DNA of 64,000 bases from Physcomitrium patens (Eukaryota > Streptophyta > Bryopsida > Funariales > Funariaceae), in the NCBI RefSeq assembly GCF_000002425.4, contig NC_037270.1, forward strand, positions 15,666,321 to 15,730,320. The letters are read 5' to 3'. Shown here in pieces: positions 1 to 9,767 of the stretch. Both the position numbers and the translations under genes were made by a program. Below the pieces are notes generated by a model, which was not told the origin of the DNA, did not search any database, and saw only the letters and a list, made by a program, of their open reading frames with translations. How positions within the stretch are numbered: the first letter of the stretch is position 1; each line of letters starts with the position of its first letter.

Positions 1-818
1 AAGGAATAACCACAATTCAATATAGATGATAAGGTATGGTTACTTCATTGTAATATTAAGACTACTCGTCCTTATAATAAGTTGGATTATCATAGGTTGA
101 GATCTTTTTCTATTTGTGAACATATCAATCTTGTTGCTTATCAATTATATCTATTGAAGTCTATGAAGATCTATCTTATATTTCACATATTCCTTCTTAA
201 GCCTTATGAAATAGTGAATATTTTGGAAAGAAGATAAATACCACCTCTTCCTATAGAAGTAGTTAATAATCTAGAGTTTGAGGTGGAAGAAGTCTTAGAT
301 TCAAGTCAATGCCAAAATAAGACAAAATATCTTGTTCATTGGCACAAATATGATAATAGTGAACGTATATGGGAGCCATCAAAAAATCTTACAAATGCAA
401 CAAAGAAAGTTGAAACTTTTCATCAAAAAAATCTATCAAAATCAAGATAAAGAATAGCAAATCTTTGCTATAAAAGAAACAAGATCAAAAGAAGATAACA
501 TTCTATCTTCTATCTTTTTTTATAACATGTGTGTATTTATCATACTAAGGAGATGGAGAATCAATAACCAACAAATTCAACTCAAGAGCTTTCAATTGCG
601 GACTTACTAAATGAGACATTACAATTGTCACAACCTTTAAGATAACAAAATCAAGATGAAGATCATCAAGAACGATATGTCTTTCTTTGAATAGATGGCG
701 AGATATAATGTATTTGGTATCATGACCTTGGAAGAAACTCCCGTTGTTTGGTGATTTTATTATAGATAGAAACAATTCCAAACGATGTTTCAAATATTTT
801 ATTTGAAGGAAGTAATGA

Positions 819-2141
819 TGTCATATCACGTGATTTTCTATTTGGGAATACACTGGGTATCTAGCTGTAGAGAGTTTAGCTTAAATTTTTATATGTATCT
901 TATCTTAGCTTTCAAAACTCCTTTATTTTACATAAAATTCAAAATATAGTAAAATCCCTTCAAAAACATATTTTTTTCGGGAAGGATTTTTTCTTTTTAA
1001 ATTTTAGAAATTCATAATTCTTGATCTAATCATTAAATTTGTCTCAAATTTATAAAATAATTCATCCTTAAGTTTTACCACAAAAAAATCCAACTACAAA
1101 TTCACTTCCAATCTTTGGACATTTAAGAAATCCTAGCACATGCTCTAAATCCTAATTTACAAGCACCTAAGCACTATTTTCTTAATATCTCAAGAAACCA
1201 ATACTCAATTCCCATTAAACTTATGTATAAAGTTTAGCAACATAAATATACACATTTTTTGAAATTTTGATCTAAAACCTTGTCAAATTTTTCAAGATAT
1301 AGCTTAAGACACAACCACTAGTAAATCGATTCACTTACTACCCTTAGATTGCATGTGCTGACTTCAAAATCCAATATCTCCTTTACATCAACTTGGAATC
1401 CAGTAAATAGTATACAAAAAGTATAGCCATAAAAGTGCTCTCTCCAGTCACAGTCGCCAATCCTCAATTGCACTTTATATGCGTGCGTTATGTCAAAAAG
1501 AATGACAATAGCTCTTAAATCAATACCTTAATTTTGAGTACATATATCTCCTTCATATAAATTCCAAAGCATACAAGATTTGTACCAAAACCATAGCCAA
1601 AAAACTTGAGCTCTCTAATTCTAGTATTCAAAGTTTGAATGGCCCTGAAAAACTAACCCTAATCTCTAATATGGCCTCGAGCAGCCTCCTCGAAGTCCAT
1701 TGGTCATGATTTTTGACCAATAAAAATGGAGATTTTTATCATCCATCTCCATTCATCTATATGGATGCCTTATACTCTTTTTTTATTACCAAAATTCCTC
1801 TCCAACTCTTTTCTTTATTAGATTTATTCAATTTATGTTCTAAAGATCAAATTAAAGAACCAAAATAAGACTTCAAGGATCACCAATTTTTAATAAAGGT
1901 GATTCTAAATATTTAAAATTACTACCAATAAAATCAATTTCAAAAGCCACTATCAAAAGAAAATAAAGTTATACAAATTCTAACAGTAATTTTTTTAAAC
2001 ATCTTTTTAAAGTAATAATTTAATCACATTCTACAACCAACTAAAATCCAGTGACATGGCTCTCACCATGTTGTTAAGTAAATTATATATTAAATATATA
2101 ATCAAATTATTTTCACTTGGTAGCCAAACCATAACATGACA
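819..2141 (-). mobile_element. TG...CA repeat, copy 1 (solo-LTR-like), inserted in A
   Basis: This 1.32-kb insertion interrupts the third-ORF region of remnant A. It begins TGTCATATC and ends AACATGACA, so the ends form an imperfect inverted repeat. Its reverse complement aligns along its length with 10699-12320, for example the shared ATGGAGATGGATGATA stretch and the GGGAATACA-CTGGGTA end. The flanks are ATGA on the left (815-818) and ACGA on the right (2142-2145), consistent with a 4-bp ACGA duplication in which one C has become T. TG...CA ends with a short duplication fit a solo LTR from another retrotransposon family. A non-autonomous DNA element is the alternative. No coding potential is seen. 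Confidence 0.7.
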
Positions 2142-2344
2142 ACGAATGCCTCAACAATGACCAAATAACATGGTGGTCTTCTTGTCCTAGTATAAGACAC
2201 TATTGATGGCTGAGAAGGCCTATCATCTATCTTCAAAGAGAGCAAAGACCTAAGTATGTGGCAAATATAATTTGTCGCATCTTATACTTTTTCAACATAT
2301 GAAGACCGCTCTTCATGGAACTCGTCCTTTGAAGAGGGAATAAA

Positions 2345-2892
2345 GTCATGGACATATATATTTACCTCAATAATTACTTATATGATTAGGTAGAAGTAAT
2401 TAAATATAGATTAATTTCACAAAGTCTTTTAGTAAAGCTTCCTAGAAGCGTCATAGACGTGGTTTTGACTTTAGATGTGTTTGTAGGTTGGAAACTTGGC
2501 CAACAAGTTAACCACATATTGGTAGCTTAAGAAACAAGTTAATTCTACATAGTAACTTGTGAAATAAATTAACCTTGTGGCACATATATAAATAACTTAC
2601 CTTATAAGTTAAGACATGTGGCTAGCAAAGTCAACATGTTTTGGAGGTCCTATAGCACATCGCCACATAGTTCCTAATTAAGAGTATATATGGAAGTAAG
2701 AGTGAAGCTTTCTTCACTCTAGTCAATGCTATTCTAGTCGTTAGTCTTGTTTCAAGAATTTCTACTCTTTTTATTTTTAGCAATAGCTATTCTAGTTAAT
2801 ATTATATTATCTTTTAAATGACTTTTTAATTTTTTTCAATGATACAAGAATGTATCAAGGATTTTCTTTTTTTAAGTTTCACATCCTTGACA
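2345..2892 (+). repeat. 3' LTR of remnant A
   Basis: It aligns with the B LTR from a decayed start (GTCATGGACATA) to the end CATCCTTGACA. The TATA region, the inverted repeat around AAGAGTGAAG...CTTCACTCT and the GCAATAGC-CATTC block are recognisable. It is strongly diverged from B, so it is an old copy. Confidence 0.8.
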
Positions 2893-2983
2893 TTGCATCT
2901 TTCAAATAACTAGTTGCATATATAAATCTTTGAATGGCATTTATCACTGATAGTTGGAGGTATTATTGCATGTTGAAGAATCA

Positions 2984-3030
<47 letters not shown>

Positions 3031-3268
3031 TCTTGTCTTATAGTCCTAGAGTATGTAGTAGACTTATTCAATTTCAACTCAACAGATGTTGATTCTCTTA
3101 TCTTCAAGGCTTCTATTAACACTTGCAAACTAACTATCTAGTCTAAGAGATATTGTATTTGAGCCTCTATTTGGATTTGCTCTATTATGTCTCCCATATT
3201 GTAATTTTTCTTTTGATCTCTACTATTGTAATGCCTTTTTTCTTCTCAATTGATTTTTTAAGAGTAGC
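2893..3268. other. Spacer left of B
   Basis: This non-coding stretch lies between the LTR of A and element B. It contains an (AT)n microsatellite at about 2986-3028 and otherwise nothing I recognise. Its last five bases, GTAGC (3264-3268), are the left target duplication of B. Confidence 0.7.
2986..3028. repeat. (AT)n microsatellite
   Basis: An uninterrupted AT dinucleotide run of about 43 bp is seen directly. Confidence 0.95.
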
Positions 3269-3612
3269 TGTCACGGCCATAATCATGTAAGCTAATAATT
3301 ACATATAGAAATAGGTAGAAGTAAGTAAAAGTAGATAAAAGTAAGTTAATTGTATAATATTTAATATAGAAGCTTCCTAGAAACTTCCTAGACGCTGCTT
3401 TGACTTCATAGGTGTCTTTAATTGACTTTTTGGATTAGAAACGTGGTCAACAAGTTGGCCATGTGCCACACATGTTGTTAGCTTGAAGATCAAGCTAACT
3501 ATGTGGCCCACACGTAAAAAAACTTGCCTTGTAAGTCAAGGCATGTGTCCTACAAAGTCAACACATATTGGAGGTCCTATAGAACGTCGCCACGTAGCCC
3601 CTAGTTAGATAG

Positions 3613-3620
3613 TATATATA
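3613..3620 (+). promoter_or_regulatory. TATA box of the B LTR
   Basis: TATATATA stands in an otherwise mixed sequence and is kept at the same place in the LTRs of D, E, F and H. Plant RNA polymerase II starts usually lie 25-35 nt downstream, which would put the start near 3640-3652, inside the right arm of the adjacent inverted repeat. The start position is inferred. Confidence 0.7.
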
Positions 3621-3622
3621 GA

Positions 3623-3652
3623 GACAAGAGTGAAGGCTTCTTCACTCTTGTC
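3623..3652 (+). promoter_or_regulatory. Conserved inverted repeat at the putative transcription start
   Basis: Arms GACAAGAGTGAAG and CTTCACTCTTGTC are perfectly complementary over 13 bp with a GCTT loop. The same hairpin, with changed loop bases, is present in the LTRs of D, E, F and H and in weaker form in A. The arm sequence occurs a third time just 3' of the 5' LTR (3823-3834). Confidence 0.75.
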
Positions 3653-3822
3653 AACTCCTTTCTTGCTTCTAGTCTAGTTTTAAGGGTCTCTAGTTTTCTT
3701 GTATTTTGGCAATAGCCATTCAAGTTTCTTTCTTAATATACATATTTCTATTTTGTCCTATTTCTTCTTGAGAAAAGTCTCACTTACTCTTTAGCTTTCA
3801 TCGAGTTCTTGTCCTTGACAGA

Positions 3823-3834
3823 TTGACAAGAGTG
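3823..3834 (+). other. Candidate self-priming site (primer binding site)
   Basis: TTGACAAGAGTG begins two bases after the LTR end and is the exact complement of CACTCTTGTCAA at 3643-3654, where the transcript is expected to start. In Tf1 and sushi-type chromoviruses the first bases of the mRNA fold onto such a site and prime reverse transcription. A partial initiator-tRNA-Met match, TATCAGAGC (3844-3852), lies 23 nt after the LTR and lacks the leading TGG, so it is a weaker candidate. The self-priming role is inferred. Confidence 0.5.
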
Positions 3835-3993
3835 CACTTACAATATCAGAGCTTTGTTTTTTCTTGAGTAAGAGTGGATTATCCCTTTCTCTTGACAAGA
3901 CATAAGCGTATTAGAAGTTTGCGGATTACCCACTTCTAAACTGATATTGTTCTTAGTATCTTCTTTGTTATCAAGTCTTTCTTTTCTTTTGTC

Positions 3994-5037
3994 TTGAGCA
4001 ATATCAAACAAATTTTTCTTCTTAGTGTCATTATGGCAGAGCTTGTTGAAATGAAGAGTGCAATGGCACAAATGCAAGAGCAAATGAGGGAGTTAATGCT
4101 TGCGATGCATCAACTCAATTCACCAACACAGGAAAGAACAAGAATAGCAAAAAGTCGAGATATAGAGATGATCGGAGCTGCTTCAACATCTACAACAAAT
4201 CACGTTCCTTCTCCAATTGTACAACACCCTATAAGCACTAGAGAACCAAGAATTGCCTTACCTGAGAAATTTGATGGTACGAGATCAAAGTTTCGAGGGT
4301 TCATCAATCAAGTACAATTGGCAATTGAACTTCAACCGCAAAGCTATCCAACTCCAAGATCACAAGTCAAGTTTATTGGCACTCTACTTTCTGGTTCTGC
4401 ATTATCGTGGTTTTCGTCTTTTCTTGAACAACAAAATCCAATATTGGACAATTTGGAAGCTTTTTTGGCGGAGTTTCGATCTATGTATGGTGAACACGAT
4501 GCAACTCGTGTTGCAACAAATAAGATCCGAATTCTGCGACAAGCAAATCGCTCAGTAATAGTATATGCTTCACAATTTCGACAACTTGCAATTGACATCA
4601 AGTGGGATGATGCTGCACTCATCAGTCAATTTCTTTATGGATTGCAATACGAAGTAAAGAAATTGATGCTCAACTTACCTGATCCTCAAACTTTGAGTCA
4701 AGCAATCGATTTTGCGGTAAAATGTGATAATCGACTTTTTGAATTTCGATCTGAGAATCATTCACGGGAACCTCAACGTTATTACTCAATGGCAACATCA
4801 ACATCTTTGCCAAACGTACATTCGGAAGTAGAAGACATGCGAATTCACGCGGTACGTTTTAAACCTCTAACTGAGCAAGAAAAGATTCGTCGTCGTCAAG
4901 AAGGATTATGTTTATATTGCGGAGAACCTAAGCACACTGCTCAACATTGTCCAAAGAAACGACGCAACTATAAAATGAAGGGTACGACGGTCAAAGAAGA
5001 CAACATGTCAGAAAACGGATTCGTCCAGCTACAATAG
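3994..5037 (+). CDS. gag: Gag of chromovirus B
   Basis: An open frame of 347 codons encodes the structural Gag polyprotein that packages element RNA. A second in-frame ATG at 4033 (MAELVEMKSAM) is conserved in D and F and may be the real start; the upstream MSNIKQIF part is present in B and F but differs in D. An N-terminal coiled-coil-like stretch (MKSAMAQMQEQMRELMLAM) is followed by a retrotransposon Gag core (LPEKFDGTRSKFRGFINQV, ALSWFSSFLE, LEAFLAEFRSMYG) and a CCHC zinc knuckle (CLYCGEPKHTAQHC, about residues 305-318). It ends a few bases before the pol region, which lies in a different frame; the same junction is seen in D. Confidence 0.92.
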   Translation: MSNIKQIFLLSVIMAELVEMKSAMAQMQEQMRELMLAMHQLNSPTQERTRIAKSRDIEMIGAASTSTTNHVPSPIVQHPISTREPRIALPEKFDGTRSKFRGFINQVQLAIELQPQSYPTPRSQVKFIGTLLSGSALSWFSSFLEQQNPILDNLEAFLAEFRSMYGEHDATRVATNKIRILRQANRSVIVYASQFRQLAIDIKWDDAALISQFLYGLQYEVKKLMLNLPDPQTLSQAIDFAVKCDNRLFEFRSENHSREPQRYYSMATSTSLPNVHSEVEDMRIHAVRFKPLTEQEKIRRRQEGLCLYCGEPKHTAQHCPKKRRNYKMKGTTVKEDNMSENGFVQLQ

Positions 5038-5042
5038 GGACC

Positions 5043-8000
5043 GTGCAGCTGGAACCTTGTACAACTCCTAATGAAGGTCCTATCCTCTCCTCAGAACCCT
5101 CTCCTTGTTTTATAATAGACTTATATTTAGGACCTAAGAATTACAAAGCCTCTGCTTTATTAGATTCGGGAGCCTCAGCATGTTTTTTAGATGAACAATT
5201 TGTTAAAAGTCGTAAAATACCCTTTATACAGAAACCTAAACCAGTACATGTAGAAGTCATAGATGGTCGTCCCTTGTCTTCTGGAGATGTCACTCATGAA
5301 ACTCATCCTATAAAAGTAACAATAGACGGTCATGATAGCTACATAGCTTTTAACATAATTAAATCCCCGTCCAATCTAGTTATTTTAGGTTTATCCTAGC
5401 TAGAAAAATATAACCCTCAAATAGATTGGAATTCGCGTAAACTTGACTTTTCCAAAAGCGTTATTAATAGTTCTACGAACCAAGTAAAAAATTATAAGTC
5501 TAGTACAGTAAAACCCGTACTGATAGGTGCAAAAGCATTTATACACGCAGCAAAAGAAGGATCAACTTTTGCTATTTATGCTACACCTATTTCTGAAAAC
5601 GTAAAGACTTCAAGTGGCATTCCAAGTCAATATCAGGAGTATCAAGACGTTTTTGAGAAAAAGAATGCAGATATTCTTCTTGAGCATCGTCCATATGATT
5701 GTTCAATCGACCTCAAGGAAGGAACTCAGCCACCATTTGGACCAATTTACAGTTTATCGCAAGATGAGATGGCTGAACTCAAGACATATATTGACAAGAA
5801 TTTAGCGAAGAATTTCATACGCCATTCAAAATCTCGAGCAGGAGCTCCAATTCTATTCGTAAAGAAAAAAGATGGATCTTTACGAATGTGTGTTGATTAT
5901 CGAGGACTCAACAAGATCACAATCAAGAACAGGTATCCATTACCTTTGATATCAGGACTCCTTGACCAGTTGAATCAAGCTAAGATCTATACAAAAATAG
6001 ATCTAAGAGGAGCATATAATCTAGTACGAATCAAAGAAGAAGATGAATGGAAGACTGCGTTTCGAACCAGGTATGGACATTTCGAATATAATGTCATGCC
6101 CTTTGGACTCACGAATGCACCAGCTGCTTTTCAACATCTCATGAATGATGTATTTCATGAATTCTTAGACAATTTTGTCATCTGCTATCTAGACGATATC
6201 CTGATCTATTCCAAGAACGTCGAAGAACATGAAATACATGTTCGTCAGGTATTACAAAAAATTTAGAGACGCAGGATTGTACGCCAAGATGAAAAAGTGT
6301 GTATTTCACACTACTCAAGTTGACTTTTTAGGATACATCATTTCAAATGATGGTCTCATGATGGATTCTAAGAAAGTCCAAACAATCGTGGATTGGAAGA
6401 TTCCAAGGACGGTAAGAGATGTCCAATGTTTCTTGGGATTTGCCAATTACTATCGGATCTTCATCAAAGATTTCTCACGAGTTGCAGCTCCACTTACACG
6501 CTTGACTAGTAAAGATAAATTTCAATGGAATCAAGAAGCGGAAGCAGCATTTGAAGCCTTGAAGACATCGTTTGTCTCTGCACCAGTCTTATATCGTGTT
6601 GACTTTTCCAAGGTATTTTTTATGGAAACAGATGCATCAGATTTTGCCTTGGGTGCAGTTTTATCACAAATGGGAACAAATGACAAACTCCATCCGATAG
6701 CTTTTCATTCAAGAAAATTCTCAGCAGCCGAGATCAATAATGAGATCCACGATAAAGAACTTCTTGCGATCGTAGATTCCTTTCAAGAATGGCGTCATTA
6801 TCTAGAAGGCGCTTCTAGTCCAGTCACTGTGTATACAGATCACAAGAACCTCGATTATTTCATGTCAGCACGCGTGTTGAATCGTCGTCAAGCTCGTTGG
6901 AGTATGTCTTTGTCAAGATTCGAGTTCATTATCACTTATCGGCCAGGAAAACAACAAGGTTTATCCGATGCCCTATCTAGACGTTCTTATTTTGCACCAA
7001 AAGAAGGAGATGCAGCTTTTGAGCAACAAAGAACGGTCCTCTTGAAACCGGAGCAATTTCATCTCCGAGCAATGAAATCAACATTGACTGTTGATTCAAC
7101 TTTTCTCAAGCAAATCCAGTCCAGTATGTCCTCAGACCCTCTTGTTTATGATATCGAGAATAATTCTTCCAAGTCTCATGATCCTTCTAAGTTTGAGTTC
7201 AAGAATAATCTATTATATTTTGAAGGACGCCTATATGTTCTAGAAGGAGAAGTACGTTTACGTGTTCTTCAAGCACGTTATGACTTTCCAGCAGCAGGGC
7301 ACTTTGGATATAATAAGACTTTGAAACTCATATCAAGAGATTTTTAGTGGCTACAAATGTGGAAGTCAGTCAAAGACTTTGTACAATCATGTGATATTTG
7401 TTCAAGATCAAAAATTCCTGGTCATCGACCTTACGGACTTCTTCAGCCATTACCTATACCAGAACAACCATGGTCTTCTGTTTCTATGGATTTCATCACA
7501 GATCTTTCAAGCTCAAGATCTTATGATTCTATATTTGTGATAGTAGATCGTTTCACCAAGATGGCACATTTTGTGCCATGTACAAAATCTATCACAGGTA
7601 AAGAAACAGCTAAGCTTTTCATTGATAATATCTATCGCTATCATGGATTACCTAAAGATATCATATCGGATAGGGGAACTCAATTTGTGTCAAGATTTTG
7701 GAGGACCCTTTTCAAGATTTTAAAAGTGGACATAAAGCTATCTTCGGCTTTCCATCCTCAAACTGATGGACAAACAGAGCGCGTAAACCAAGTCTTGGAG
7801 CAATATTTAAGGTGTACTATCAACTACCAACAAGATGATTGGACAACCCTTCTGCCATTGGCACAGTTTGCTTATAATAATACGGTACATTCCTCTACGC
7901 AACAAACACCTTTCTTTGCCAATTATGGCTATCATCCACGACTTGATACTTTTGATTTTTCAAAAGTTGATAATCCTGCAGCAGAAGATATGGCAAATCG

Positions 8001-8532
8001 GTTGTCAGAGTTACATGCAATAATGAAGACACAATTGAAGGAAGCTCAAGAACGACAAAAGATAAACGCAGATCTATATCGTAAGGAGCAACCACAAATC
8101 AACGTGGGTGATAAGGTATGGCTACTTCGTCGCAATATCAAGACTACTCGACCTTGTGACAAGTTGGACTATCGTAGGCTTGGCCCCTTTTCTGTTTCTG
8201 AACAGATCAACCCAGTTGCATATCGGTTACATCTACCGGAGTCAATGAAGATCCATCCTGTATTCCACGTGTCTCTTCTTGAACCATATAAGACAGTGGA
8301 TATACAAGGAAGAAGACAAATGCCACCACCTCCTATAGAAGTAGATAATAATGAAGAATTTGAGGTGGAAGAGATATTAGACTCAAGGCGGCGCCGAAAT
8401 AAGCTGGAATATCTTGTTCATTGGCGCGGATATGATATTAGTGAACGCACATGGGAGCCATCCAGGAATCTAGCAAATGCATCAGCTAAAGTCAAAGTTT
8501 TTCATCAACGACATCCATCAAAACCAAGATGA
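5043..8532 (+). pseudogene. pol: Pol region of chromovirus B (PR-RT-RH-IN-chromodomain)
   Basis: Domains in order are an aspartic protease (LLDSGASACFLD, near 5155-5190), reverse transcriptase ([22 protein letters not shown] near 6187), RNase H (FFMETDASDFALGAVLSQ, near 6620), integrase with H2C2 finger (CDICSRSK, near 7390), catalytic core (VIVDRFTKMAHF, SDRGTQF, HPQTDGQTERVNQVLEQYL), a C-terminal GPF-like module (LGPFSVSEQINPVAYRLHL) and a chromodomain (about 8355-8520; FEVEEILD, YLVHWRGYD, ERTWEP). The chromodomain keeps F, W and Y at the aromatic-cage positions, typical of types that can read methylated histone H3. The domain order is that of Ty3/Gypsy chromoviruses. The region has about three interruptions. 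Confidence 0.93.
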
Positions 8533-8626
8533 AAATCTCTCTTATAAAAGAGACAAGATTGAGGCAAGATAACATTCAATTCCCTATCCTTGTTTGTAAC
8601 TTCTTTACATTTGTGACGCTAATTAG

Positions 8627-9049
8627 ATGGAGAGCCAACAACCAGCGGATTCAACTCTAGAACCTTCGTTTGCTGACCTGCCGGACGAGACATTACGATT
8701 GTCACAACCTTCAAGACGACGCAATCGAGATGAAGATCTTCAAAAACGACATGTTCTTCCTCGAACAGATGGTGAGATACAACGCGTTTGGTATCACGAT
8801 TTGGGAAGGGACTCTCGATGTTTGGTGATTTTGCTAGAGGTAGGAACAACTCCTGATGGTGTTCCGAATATTCTATTCGAAGGAAGTTATGAAGGCCTCA
8901 ATAATGATCAAATAACTGGGTGGTCTTCCCGCCCTGATATGGGACACTACCGATGGTTGAGAGGCCTTATCAATCATCTTCGAAGAGAACAGAGATCAGA
9001 GTATGTGGCGAATATAATTCGTCGCATCATAGATTTCCTCAACATATGA
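8627..9049 (+). CDS. Extra third ORF of chromovirus B, unknown function
   Basis: An open frame of 140 codons lies between the chromodomain and the 3' LTR, where most chromoviruses have no gene. It starts MESQQPADSTLEP and ends RRIIDFLNI. The N-terminal third is polar, with an arginine cluster (SRRRNRDED, about residues 30-38); the middle looks beta-rich (QRVWYHDLGRDSRCLVILLEV); the C-terminus is probably helical (YRWLRGLINHLRREQRSEYV). I see no signal peptide, membrane segment or known motif, so it is not an obvious envelope gene. Counterparts at the same place occur in A, C, D, E, F and H. An antisense open frame overlaps it. Function is unknown; RNA binding is only a guess from the basic cluster. 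Confidence 0.7.
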   Translation: MESQQPADSTLEPSFADLPDETLRLSQPSRRRNRDEDLQKRHVLPRTDGEIQRVWYHDLGRDSRCLVILLEVGTTPDGVPNILFEGSYEGLNNDQITGWSSRPDMGHYRWLRGLINHLRREQRSEYVANIIRRIIDFLNI

Positions 9050-9076
9050 TGACCGCTCCTCGTGGAACTCGTCCCT

Positions 9077-9087
9077 AGAAGGGGGGG
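9077..9087 (+). other. Polypurine tract of B
   Basis: AGAAGGGGGGG lies three bases before the 3' LTR. This is the expected place and composition for the plus-strand primer. Similar purine runs precede the 3' LTRs of D, F and H. Confidence 0.85.
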
Positions 9088-9090
9088 TAA

Positions 9091-9642
9091 TGTCACGGCC
9101 ATAATCATGTAAGCTAATAATTACATATAGAAATAGGTAGAAGTAAGTAAAAGTAGATAAAAGTAAGTTAATTGTATAATATTTAATATAGAAGCTTCCT
9201 AGAAACTTCCTAGACGCTGCTTTGACTTCATAGGTGTCTTTAATTGACTTTTTGGATTAGAAACGTGGTCAACAAGTTGGCCATGTGCCACACATGTTGT
9301 TAGCTTGAAGATCAAGCTAACTATGTGGCCCACACGTAAAAAAACTTGCCTTGTAAGTCAAGGCATGTGTCCTACAAAGTCAACACATATTGGAGGTCCT
9401 ATAGAACGTCGCCACGTAGCCCCTAGTTAGATAGTATATATAGAGACAAGAGTGAAGGCTTCTTCACTCTTGTCAACTCCTTTCTTGCTTCTAGTCTAGT
9501 TTTAAGGGTCTCTAGTTTTCTTGTATTTTGGCAATAGCCATTCCAGTTTCTTTCTTAATATACATATTTCTATTTTGTCCTATTTCTTCTTGAGAAAAGT
9601 CTCACTTACTCTTTAGCTTTCATCGAGTTCTTGTCCTTGACA
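9091..9642 (+). repeat. 3' LTR of B
   Basis: It is 552 bp and essentially identical to 3269-3820, with one difference seen near 9548. The target duplication GTAGC follows at once (9643-9647). Confidence 0.97.
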
Positions 9643-9767
9643 GTAGCTTATGGTAGCCTCAATACACTATCTAGTGTGACTATATCAATTGACCTTGGAC
9701 TAGATGATGACTATTGACATGCTACCAAAAGTAAACAGTCTAATCCTCACTTTAATACCAGTGAAAC
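9643..9767. other. Spacer right of B
   Basis: This is the continuation of the pre-insertion spacer, beginning with the GTAGC duplication. No gene or repeat is recognised before remnant C starts abruptly near 9768. Confidence 0.6.

Larger units (their letters stand above)
1..2892 (+). mobile_element. Ty3/Gypsy chromovirus remnant A (3' part, old)
   Basis: This is the 3' portion of a plus-strand chromovirus of the same family as B. From left to right it holds the integrase C-terminus and chromodomain (about 1-450), the extra third ORF region (about 553-818, resuming at 2146-2330) and a 3' LTR (2345-2892). The order matches B positions 8090-9642. It is heavily decayed, with many breaks, and its 5' part lies beyond the left edge. 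A separate TG...CA repeat is inserted at 819-2141. Identification rests on side-by-side reading with B; no reading frame survives on the sense strand. Confidence 0.85.
3269..3820 (+). repeat. 5' LTR of B
   Basis: It is 552 bp, from TGTCACGG to CTTGACA, and differs from the 3' LTR at about one base. It carries a TATA box (3613-3620) and a perfect 13-bp inverted repeat (3623-3652) just downstream. Confidence 0.97.
3269..9642 (+). mobile_element. Chromovirus B (Ty3/Gypsy, full length, young)
   Basis: This is a complete 6374-bp LTR retrotransposon. The two 552-bp LTRs (3269-3820 and 9091-9642) start TGTCACGG, end CCTTGACA and differ at about one position, so insertion was recent. The flanking duplication is GTAGC (3264-3268 and 9643-9647). 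Internal order: leader, gag with zinc knuckle, pol (protease, reverse transcriptase, RNase H, integrase, chromodomain), extra third ORF, purine tract, 3' LTR. Gag and the third ORF are open; pol shows about three interruptions, so it looks nearly whole but not functional on its own. It inserted into the spacer between the old remnants A and C. Confidence 0.97.

Noticed and set aside
819-2141. Interpretation of the TG...CA repeats as MITEs or DNA transposons
   Set aside because: The ends are TG...CA, the inverted repeats are short and the duplications look like 4 bp, which fits LTR integration better; the size is also large for a MITE.
3844-3852. TATCAGAGC as the initiator-tRNA-Met primer binding site of B
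   Set aside because: Not fully dismissed, but it lacks the leading TGG that pairs with the tRNA CCA end and lies 23 nt from the LTR instead of 0-5 nt.
8627-9049. Third ORF as an envelope gene
   Set aside because: No signal peptide, membrane anchor or cysteine pattern is visible in the 140 residues.
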